A DNA stretch of 64,000 bases from CATOSP01 sp034422355. Lineage in GTDB: Bacteria > Chloroflexota > Dehalococcoidia > Lucifugimonadales > UBA3495. The DNA lies in assembly GCA_034422355.1 (NCBI GenBank), contig DAOUJS010000124.1, positions 24,390-88,389 on the forward strand, given 5' to 3'. The notes below the pieces were generated by a model. That model made no database searches, had not been told where the DNA came from, and was given only the letters and a program-made list of their open reading frames with translations. Positions 7,530 through 14,547 of the stretch are shown here, in pieces (position 1 is the stretch's first letter; the number at the start of each line of letters is the position of its first letter). A program made the position numbers and the translations under genes.

Positions 7530-9767
7530 CTAGCTGCCGTTCTTCTCCAGCACCGCGTCCAGGACTGCGCCGGGGCTCATGGGTAGCTGGTCCATGCGCA
7601 CGCCGACGGCGTCGTGGATGGCGTTGGCGATGGCGGCCATGGGCGGGACTATGGGGACCTCGCCCACGCCGCGGACTCCGTAGGGATGGCCGGGGTTGGC
7701 CACCTCGACGATTACGGTGCCGATCATGGGCAGGTCCAGGCTGGTGGGCATCCGGTAGTCAAGGAAGCTGGAGTTGGCCATCCGGCCTTCCTTGTCCATG
7801 TAGTACTCTTCGTTCAGCGCCCAGCCGATGCCCTGCACAACGCCGCCCTGTATCTGCCCCTCGACGTAGCTGGGGTGGATGGCCTTGCCCGCGTCCTGGA
7901 CGGCGGTGTAGTTGAGGATATCGACCTTGCCCGTCTCCGGGTCCACCTCCACGTCCACGATGTGGGTGGCGAAGGCCCCACCCGCGCCCCTGGGGTCAAC
8001 GCTGACCTGGCTGGAGATGGGACCGCCGCTTCCGGCGAGTCGCCCGGCCAGCTCCTTGAAGGTCATCTTCAGGTCGGGGTCGGACTGGTGCTGGAACACG
8101 CCGTCGACCAGGTCCACGTCGTCCTTGTCCACCTCCCAGATGGTGGCGGCCCGGTCGATCATCTTGCTCTTGATGTCCTGGGCGCACTCGTAGGCGGCCC
8201 AGCCGGTGGCGAAGGTGGTGCGGCTGCCGCCGGTGAGGAAGGTGTAGCCCACCGAGTCGGTGTCGCCGACGCTGGGATGCACGTCCTCGGCGGCGATGCC
8301 CAGGACTTCCGCGGCCTGCATGGCGATGGAGGCGCGGGTGCCGCCGATGTCGGTGGAACCCTCGACCAGGGTGATGGTGCCGTCGGCGTTGACTCCGATG
8401 GAGGCGCTGGAGGCCAACCCGATGTTGAACCAGAACCCGGAGGCAACACCCCGGCCCCGGTTGGGCCCTTCCAGCTTGGACTTGTAGTGGTCGCTGTCCC
8501 TGGCCGCTTCCAGGCACTCCACGTTGCCGATGCGGGGGAACACCGGACCGTCAACGCGCCGGGTGCCTTCCTTGGAGGCGTTGCGCGCCCGGAACTCGAT
8601 GGGGTCAATGCCCAGCTTCCCGGCCAGTTCGTCGACCACGGTCTCGCAGGCAAAGGCGGCGATGGGTGCGCCGGGAGCGCGGTAGGCCGCAACGGCGGGC
8701 TTGTTCACCACCACGTCGTAGCCGTCAACTCGCGCGTTCTCAATGTCGTAGCAGGCGAAGGCGCACTGTGCGCCCGCAGTCACCGGGGAGCCGGGGAACG
8801 CGCCGGCGTCGAAGGCCAGGTAGGCTTCGGCGGCGACGATCTTGCCGGAGTTGTCGGCCCCCATCTTCACCTTCATGTAGGAGCCGGAAGTGGGGCCGGT
8901 GGCCTCGAAGACCTCGGCCCGGGTCATGGCACTCTTCACGCTGGCGCCGGTCTTCCTGGACAGCAGGGCGGTTATGGGCTCAAGGTATATGGGAATCTTC
9001 CCGCCGAACCCGCCGCCGATTTCCATTGGCACAACCTTGATCCTGGAAACAGGAACGTCCAGCACGCCGGCGAGGGCGTCCCTGGCGACGAACGCTCCCT
9101 GGGTGCTGGTCCAGATGGTCAGGTTGCCGTCGGCGTTCCACATGGCCGCGCCGTTCTGGGGCTCGATGTAGCCCTGGTGGACGGTGGCGGTGGAAAACTC
9201 CCGCTCCACGATCACGTCGGCGGCGGCAAAGCCCTTGTCCAGGTCGCCCTGCTCGTAGCGGAAGTGGGTGGCGATGTTGCTGTGCTTGTCGGTCTTTTCG
9301 CCAAGCTCCTCGGTGGTCTGCTCTTCCTGGATCAGGGGAGCGTCGTCGCGCATGGCGTCGCGGACTTCCGTGGCCGCGGTCAGCACTTCGTAGTCCACGT
9401 CGATGAGGGCCAGCGCGCTCTCCGCGATATGGGCGCTGGTGGCGGCGACCGCGGCCACCGGGTGGCCCTTGTAGAGGGCCTTGTCCCGGGCCAGCACCTT
9501 GCGGCTGGCCGCGTTGTCAACCGGCATGTCCTCGGCGGTGATCACGGCCCGCACGCCGGACAGCGCCATCGCCTTGGAGGCGTCGATGGACTTGATCCGG
9601 GCGTGGGCGTGGGGGCTTCGCAGCACCTTGGCGTAGAGCATCCCGGATGATTCGAAGTCCGCGCCGTACTTGGCCCGGCCGGTCACCTTGTCAGTGCCGT
9701 CGTGCCGGATCGGGCGGGTGCCCACGACCTTATAGTCGGTATTTGACAGAACAACATTCTGGACCAT
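7530..9767 (-). CDS. Xanthine dehydrogenase/aldehyde oxidase-family molybdopterin subunit (orphan)
   Basis: The 745-residue protein matches the large molybdenum-cofactor subunit of the xanthine dehydrogenase/CO dehydrogenase family, which hydroxylates aldehydes or N-heterocycles. It starts with RHDGTDKVTGRAKYGADF, carries the Moco-binding GGGFGGK, and ends with GVRGVGEVP, whose Glu703 is the expected catalytic base. The start at 9767 has GAGGT upstream. The usual FAD and 2Fe-2S subunit genes are not adjacent, so it must pair with subunits encoded elsewhere or work with other redox partners. The substrate cannot be told from the sequence. A strong terminator follows. Confidence 0.93.
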   Translation of the reverse strand: MVQNVVLSNTDYKVVGTRPIRHDGTDKVTGRAKYGADFESSGMLYAKVLRSPHAHARIKSIDASKAMALSGVRAVITAEDMPVDNAASRKVLARDKALYKGHPVAAVAATSAHIAESALALIDVDYEVLTAATEVRDAMRDDAPLIQEEQTTEELGEKTDKHSNIATHFRYEQGDLDKGFAAADVIVEREFSTATVHQGYIEPQNGAAMWNADGNLTIWTSTQGAFVARDALAGVLDVPVSRIKVVPMEIGGGFGGKIPIYLEPITALLSRKTGASVKSAMTRAEVFEATGPTSGSYMKVKMGADNSGKIVAAEAYLAFDAGAFPGSPVTAGAQCAFACYDIENARVDGYDVVVNKPAVAAYRAPGAPIAAFACETVVDELAGKLGIDPIEFRARNASKEGTRRVDGPVFPRIGNVECLEAARDSDHYKSKLEGPNRGRGVASGFWFNIGLASSASIGVNADGTITLVEGSTDIGGTRASIAMQAAEVLGIAAEDVHPSVGDTDSVGYTFLTGGSRTTFATGWAAYECAQDIKSKMIDRAATIWEVDKDDVDLVDGVFQHQSDPDLKMTFKELAGRLAGSGGPISSQVSVDPRGAGGAFATHIVDVEVDPETGKVDILNYTAVQDAGKAIHPSYVEGQIQGGVVQGIGWALNEEYYMDKEGRMANSSFLDYRMPTSLDLPMIGTVIVEVANPGHPYGVRGVGEVPIVPPMAAIANAIHDAVGVRMDQLPMSPGAVLDAVLEKNGS

Positions 9768-9955
9768 TGCAGTTACCTCTTTAATAAGGGAAGTAGTGTC
9801 GGTTCCGGTACGGCTGGATTGTACCATATCCCGCCCTGGACGATATGGCCTTTCCTTACATAGGAGAACGCACATGGGAGAGCACCAGAACCGGCAACCG
9901 GGCCAGTATTGTGGGATAATTGGCCCCGAATACCCTGCGCCATGGGAGGGCGAAA

Positions 9956-10510
9956 ATGGTCAGCCCGAAACCAAAATCCAGGCTCACCTACGAGGACTAC
10001 GCCAAGACCCCTGACGACGAGCGGTGGGAGTTGATTGACGGGGAGTTGTTCAGGATGCCATCGCCTAATATCGCGCACCAGAGGACTTCGGGACGGCTGT
10101 TCTCTCGCATGTTCCCATTTGTGGAGGACAGAAACCTGGGAGAGGTTTTCGCCGCGCCCACGGACGTTGTGCTGTCGGACACGGACACCGTGGAGCCGGA
10201 CTTGCTGTTCATATCCAGGGAACGCATGGGCATCGTCACCCGGCTCAATGTCCAGGGTGCGCCGGACCTGGTGGTGGAGATTCACTCCCCGGCCACGGCC
10301 CAACGCGACCTGACGGCCAAGCGGGAGCTATACGCCAGGCACGGCGTGAAGGAGTATTGGCCCATTAACCCCGATACCCGGACGGTGACGGTCCTGCTGC
10401 TGGACGACGGCGATTTCGTGGAGGCGGGGGTTTACCGGGAAGGTGACACCGTGACCTCCCCCACCCTGGAAGGATTCAGCTTCCGGGTGGAGGCGATATT
10501 CCGGTCCTGA
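9956..10510 (+). CDS. Uma2-family (DUF820) PD-(D/E)xK-fold protein, tandem copy A
   Basis: The 184-residue protein starts MVSPKPKS with GGAGGG five nt upstream of the ATG. The family core is complete: WELIDGELFRMPSPNIAHQ, then VEPDLLFISRER, PDLVVEIHSPATAQRD and K...YARHGVKEYWPI, giving a D...E-x-H...K active-site pattern. Uma2 proteins are abundant in cyanobacteria and Chloroflexota and are presumed nucleases, but no role is established. The gene is duplicated 612 bp downstream; the two copies differ mostly around residues 40-70. Confidence 0.9.
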   Translation: MVSPKPKSRLTYEDYAKTPDDERWELIDGELFRMPSPNIAHQRTSGRLFSRMFPFVEDRNLGEVFAAPTDVVLSDTDTVEPDLLFISRERMGIVTRLNVQGAPDLVVEIHSPATAQRDLTAKRELYARHGVKEYWPINPDTRTVTVLLLDDGDFVEAGVYREGDTVTSPTLEGFSFRVEAIFRS

Positions 10511-10567
10511 GCCTGGGCTGCGCAGGATGATCGGTTTTGAAATGCAGTGTGTGACCGGAGAGCGAAT

Positions 10568-11122
10568 ATGGTCAGCCCAAAGCCAAAATCCAAGCTCACC
10601 TACGAGGACTACGCCAAGACCCCCGATGATGAGCGGTGGGAGTTGATTGACGGGGAGTTGTTCAGGATGCCATTGCCGAATGTCGCGCACCAGAGAACTT
10701 CGATGCAACTGCTCTTGCGCGTGGCCCCATTTGTGGAAGAAAGAGAGATGGGAGAGGTCTTTGCCGCGCCCACGGACGTTGTGCTGTCGGACACGGACAC
10801 CGTGGAGCCGGACTTGCTGTTCATATCCAGGGAACGCATGGGCATCATCACCCGGCTCAATATCCAGGGTGCGCCGGACCTGGTAGTGGAGATTCACTCC
10901 CCGGCCACGGCCCAGCGCGACTTGACGGCCAAGCGGGAGTTATACGCCAGGCACGGCGTGAGGGAGTATTGGCCCATTGACCCTGAATCCCGGACGGTGA
11001 CTGTCCTGCTGCTGGACAACGGCGATTTCGTGGAAGCGGGGGTTTACCGGGAAGGCGACACCGTGACTTCCCCCACACTGGAAGGATTCAGTTTCCGGGT
11101 GGAGGAGATATTCCCGGCCTGA
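10568..11122 (+). CDS. Uma2-family (DUF820) PD-(D/E)xK-fold protein, tandem copy B
   Basis: This is an equal-length (184-residue) duplicate of the gene at 9956. The catalytic region (EPDLLFISRERMGI, PDLVVEIHSPATAQRDLTAK) is unchanged, while residues 40-70 differ (MQLLLRVAPFVEEREMGE in place of GRLFSRMFPFVEDRNLGE). Both copies keep an intact frame and active-site residues, so neither looks dead. The gap between them is only 57 bp, so a common transcript is likely. Recent tandem duplication is inferred from the near-identical DNA. Confidence 0.9.
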   Translation: MVSPKPKSKLTYEDYAKTPDDERWELIDGELFRMPLPNVAHQRTSMQLLLRVAPFVEEREMGEVFAAPTDVVLSDTDTVEPDLLFISRERMGIITRLNIQGAPDLVVEIHSPATAQRDLTAKRELYARHGVREYWPIDPESRTVTVLLLDNGDFVEAGVYREGDTVTSPTLEGFSFRVEEIFPA

Positions 11123-11381
11123 GGCTCGGCTGTTTCGCACGTCCCGCAACTCGCTGCGCGAGGCATGGCCCGACGAGACCGGGGACTTCACACTCTCGGG
11201 CGCAGACATCGGGTGGTCAGCCAACCAGCTTGCAGGTCGGGTCTTATGCAGGGGTGACAACTAAGGTAAAATGAGAATCGACGCCCCCTGATAAACTTGT
11301 CCCACCAAGTCAGGCTACAAACTTAGCAAACAAGCCGTGTGACAACCGAGAACGGGGACACGGATCGAAGAGGGAGACACT

Positions 11382-11675
11382 ATGCAGGAGGGAACAGAAA
11401 GACTCACGCTGTCAAAAGATGAACTGAGCCTGATAGGGACCTACTTGACCCAGTTCGAAAAGGACACTTGCTTTTTGGACGACCATCGGCAAATCTGGAC
11501 GGGCCAACACCCGGACCAGTGGGCCGTTGTTTATGAGGAACGACTGATCGGCTGTGCAAGCACCTTTGAGGAAGCAATCCAAATGGCCGAAGAGAAGGGG
11601 CTTCCCTGTCATCGGCTTGCCGTCGATTATCTGCCGAGCGAACCCGTCAAGATGATTCTTCCGGGGATATCCTGA
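11382..11675 (+). CDS. DUF5678-like small protein paired with a retropepsin gene
   Basis: The 97-residue protein has a helix LSLIGTYLTQFEKD, then a segment QHPDQWAVVYEERLIGCASTFEEAIQMAEEKG that follows the DUF5678 pattern ('yPgkwVai.dg.vi..g.d..ea...A...g'), ending in a strand. DUF5678 has no known function. Its stop codon is directly followed by the start of the retropepsin-like gene with no gap, so the two are surely translated together. A partner or substrate relation with the protease is inferred from this coupling. Confidence 0.6.
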   Translation: MQEGTERLTLSKDELSLIGTYLTQFEKDTCFLDDHRQIWTGQHPDQWAVVYEERLIGCASTFEEAIQMAEEKGLPCHRLAVDYLPSEPVKMILPGIS

Positions 11676-12152
11676 TTGATACAAGGTTCCTATAGGAACC
11701 TCGGTCATGGCCGTCCGCCCGCACCTTATGTGCGGGCATTCGTATTACTGGAAGGCATGTCAACAGGGGAAATGGTTGACTTTCTTATCGACACCGGGGC
11801 GGATGCAACAACCCTGCACCCCCGAGACCTCCGGCTGTTGAAGGTTCCACAGTCGATACTCGACTTCAATACTCAACTAACCGCCATCGGCTTCGGAGGA
11901 GGGCAAAGCTATTTGACCCACACTTCCACCCTGGTCATGGGTAATCTTCCCACGTTGACAATCTGGCGAGCCACCATTCACATCAGTGATATATGGACAA
12001 TTTCACCTGGGGAATCCGCAATGTATACGCCATCCTTGCTGGGCCGGGACTTCCTGAACTTGTGCGATATTCGGGCCAATGCCTCACAAGGAACGTTCAC
12101 CCTGCGGCCGCCGAGCCACATGATAGTGAATGTCGCTCCGCAATCCCCTTAA
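11676..12152 (+). CDS. Retropepsin-like (clan AA) aspartic protease, copy 2
   Basis: The 158-residue protein starts at a TTG directly after the stop codon of the preceding small gene. The signature FLIDTGADATTLHP carries the catalytic D-T-G, and SLLGRDFLNL is the second conserved block (family 'LLGrDfL'), so the active-site architecture is intact. It is longer than the other copies owing to a loop of about 25 residues near the middle. The DTGA..LLGRD layout is the pepsin-like AA fold seen in many Chloroflexota and cyanobacteria. Its cellular substrate is unknown. Confidence 0.82.
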   Translation: MIQGSYRNLGHGRPPAPYVRAFVLLEGMSTGEMVDFLIDTGADATTLHPRDLRLLKVPQSILDFNTQLTAIGFGGGQSYLTHTSTLVMGNLPTLTIWRATIHISDIWTISPGESAMYTPSLLGRDFLNLCDIRANASQGTFTLRPPSHMIVNVAPQSP

Positions 12153-12260
12153 CTGGCCGACACTCGGTAGCCACCAACATATCAACTCATACGCGGCTGG
12201 ACAGGTATATCATTCCCTCAAGACCATGAATTTGACAATCGCGAACGGAGTCAACGTAGT

Positions 12261-13001
12261 ATGGCTAACGCCAACACTGGCCACTTCATACCCCTGCAAG
12301 GCTGTTTCAACTTCCGCGACCTGGGCGGCTACCGGACGCGGGAGGGGCGCACAGTCAGGTCCGGGGCGCTGTTCCGGGCGGACGCCCTTCACTTTATGAC
12401 GCCGGAAGACATCGCCTTCGTGCAAACCTCATTGGGGCTTTCCACCGTCATCGACCTGCGCAACCCTGACGAGGCCGACGCCGCCGGACGCTGGCCGGGC
12501 GACGGCTCATCCGTAAGCTACCGGAGCATCCCCTTCCTGGAAGACCGGGACATCTCCCACCCAGTCGAAGGCGTGGACCCGGTGGTCCGGCTCACCGAGA
12601 TATACACCTGGATTATCGCCAACGCCGGGGAGCGGGTGGCCCGATCCCTCAACCTCCTGGCCGAGAGCGAGACTCTGCCCGCCGTTGTCCACTGCACCGC
12701 GGGCAAGGACCGGACGGGCGTCCTGTCGGCCATAGTCCTCGGACTGCTGGGAGTGGACGACGAGCAGATCATGGCCGACTACTGCCTGACCAACCAGGTC
12801 ATCGGCGTCCTCGGGGAGCGGCTGCGGCAGCGCCCCGGCAATGAGGGCCGGCCCCTCTACCTGTTCGAGGCCCAGCCCAGGGCGATGGAACGCGCCCTGT
12901 CAGACATCAACAACGGATGGGGCGGACCCGAGGGATTCGTCCTGGCCCACGGCGTAGGCCCGGAAACCATCCAACGGCTCCGGGACGCGCTGCTGGAGTA
13001 G
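12261..13001 (+). CDS. Tyrosine-protein phosphatase (Y_phosphatase3 family)
   Basis: The 246-residue protein opens with FNFRDLGGYRTREGRTVRSGALFRAD, typical of the dual-specificity-like phosphatases of the Y_phosphatase3 family, which includes protein tyrosine and lipid phosphatases. The P-loop HCTAGKDRTG near residue 145 contains the catalytic Cys and Arg. An acidic LIDLRNPDE segment precedes it. The protein is complete and has no signal peptide, so it should be cytoplasmic. Neighbours give no substrate clue. Confidence 0.93.
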   Translation: MANANTGHFIPLQGCFNFRDLGGYRTREGRTVRSGALFRADALHFMTPEDIAFVQTSLGLSTVIDLRNPDEADAAGRWPGDGSSVSYRSIPFLEDRDISHPVEGVDPVVRLTEIYTWIIANAGERVARSLNLLAESETLPAVVHCTAGKDRTGVLSAIVLGLLGVDDEQIMADYCLTNQVIGVLGERLRQRPGNEGRPLYLFEAQPRAMERALSDINNGWGGPEGFVLAHGVGPETIQRLRDALLE

Positions 13002-13047
13002 CAGCGCCTACTTTCGTTCCTCATCAAGCACATAGGGAGTATGCCAA

Positions 13048-13260
13048 ATGACCACAGTAGACAACGGGGATCGGATCAACGACCGGATAAATCAGTTCAA
13101 CACCCAGCTCACTACCCGAATCGATCAGGTCAACGCCCGGGTAAATGACCGGGTCGACAATCTGATGCTGCTGGCGATCATAACGGTCGGGGGCGGGATG
13201 ATGGCCGCCATGCTCGGCATCATCGTGGCCCTGGTGGTGCTGATTGTCCAGAACGGTTAG
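13048..13260 (+). CDS. Small coiled-coil tail-anchored membrane protein
   Basis: The 70-residue protein has an N-terminal heptad-like repeat rich in Asn, Arg and Asp (NDRINQFNTQLTTRIDQVNARVNDRV), predicted to form a coiled coil, then a C-terminal membrane helix (about residues 43-67, MLLAIITVGGGMMAAMLGIIV). Such short tail-anchored proteins often oligomerise. No family assigned. It sits 32 bp before the CaiB/BaiF transferase gene, in the same direction. Confidence 0.7.
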   Translation: MTTVDNGDRINDRINQFNTQLTTRIDQVNARVNDRVDNLMLLAIITVGGGMMAAMLGIIVALVVLIVQNG

Positions 13261-13292
13261 CGTGGGATAGACGGAAGAATGGACGGACACGC

Positions 13293-14519
13293 ATGACATA
13301 CACCTTGCTGGAAGACGTCCGGGTGCTGGAACTGGGCAATGGCATCTCCGCGGCCTACTGCGGCAAGCTGCTGGCCGGCATGGGGGCGCAGGTTTCCAAG
13401 ATCGAGACCCCGGTCACCGGGGACACCCACCGGAGCTACGGCCCGTTCATCGATGACGACCCCCACCAGGAACGCAGCGGGATGTTCCTGTACCTGAACA
13501 CCGGCAAGCGGGGCCTCACCCTCGACGTTGCCACGCCCACCGGCATGGGCATCCTCCAGGACCTTGCAGCCCGCTCCGACGTGCTGGTCCACAACCTGCA
13601 CCCACGGGAGATGGAGCGGGTCAACCTGTCCTACGAGCCGCTGGCGGAGAGGAACCCCGCATTGGTGATGGCCTCCATCACCCCCTTCGGACTCACCGGC
13701 CCGTACAGGGATTACAAGGCGCACGACATCAACCTCTCCGCCGCCGGGGGAATCTCGCAGGGACTTGGCGAGGCGGAGCGGGAGCCGCTGACTTTTGGCA
13801 CGGCGGAAGTAGGCTACTTTGCCGGGATGGCTGCCGCGTCGTCCATCGTCATGGCCCTGCTGGCCAGGGAAACTACCGGAGATGGCGGCGCGCCGGTGGG
13901 CGGCCAGCACATCGACATCGCCGAGGTCGAGACCATGTCCGGGGTCTACAACGGCCCCGAGGCGTTGATGGCCGTGTACGAGTGGCGCATGACCCGACGC
14001 ACCGGGCATCACTCCCTGGACTTCCCATACCCCAACTGCATCCTGCGTTGCAAGGACGGCTACGTCTTCGCCGGCTCCCCCGAGGGCCGCCAGTGGCGCA
14101 GGCTCCTGGAGCTGATGGGTTCCCCGGAGTGGTCTCGCGACCCTCGGTTCACCAACCGCACGGTGATGAACAACGAGTACGCCGACGAGATAGACGGCTA
14201 CATGGAAGAGTGGCTGTTGCAGCACACCAAGGCCGAGCTTCTGGAAATGGCGATGGAACACAGGATTCCCCTGGGGCCTGTCCGCGGCTTCGACGAGGTG
14301 CGCAACGACCCCGGCCTGGCCGACTGGTTCGAGGAAATCGAGCGTCCCGGCGCCCGCGCCCTCTCCTACCCCAGCGCGCCCTACAGCCTGCCCGGCGCAC
14401 CATCCGCCGCCACCACTCCCGCGCCGCTCCTCGGCCAGCACAACGAAGAGGTCTACACCGGCGAACTGGGCTTCACCCACGAGCAACTTGTGGCCCTGTA
14501 CCAGACGGGGATTATCTAG
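13293..14519 (+). CDS. Class III CoA-transferase (CaiB/BaiF family), copy 1
   Basis: These enzymes move CoA between carboxylic acids through an aspartyl-CoA thioester. The 408-residue protein begins with the family motif LEDVRVLELGNGISAAYCGKLLAGMGA and has Asp208 in GGQHIDIAEVE, at the catalytic aspartate position. The C-terminal APLLGQHNEEVY is also conserved. It is one of four paralogues in 12 kb; the substrate cannot be predicted from sequence. No CoA ligase or dehydrogenase is adjacent. Confidence 0.94.
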   Translation: MTYTLLEDVRVLELGNGISAAYCGKLLAGMGAQVSKIETPVTGDTHRSYGPFIDDDPHQERSGMFLYLNTGKRGLTLDVATPTGMGILQDLAARSDVLVHNLHPREMERVNLSYEPLAERNPALVMASITPFGLTGPYRDYKAHDINLSAAGGISQGLGEAEREPLTFGTAEVGYFAGMAAASSIVMALLARETTGDGGAPVGGQHIDIAEVETMSGVYNGPEALMAVYEWRMTRRTGHHSLDFPYPNCILRCKDGYVFAGSPEGRQWRRLLELMGSPEWSRDPRFTNRTVMNNEYADEIDGYMEEWLLQHTKAELLEMAMEHRIPLGPVRGFDEVRNDPGLADWFEEIERPGARALSYPSAPYSLPGAPSAATTPAPLLGQHNEEVYTGELGFTHEQLVALYQTGII

Positions 14520-14547
14520 GCCGTTACCGATGCGCGAATGAATTGCC

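Noticed and set aside
7614..9650. Long open frame of 678 codons on the plus strand
   Set aside because: It is antisense to the molybdopterin subunit, shows only Gly/Val/Ala-rich low-information sequence and no family motif; a high-GC shadow.
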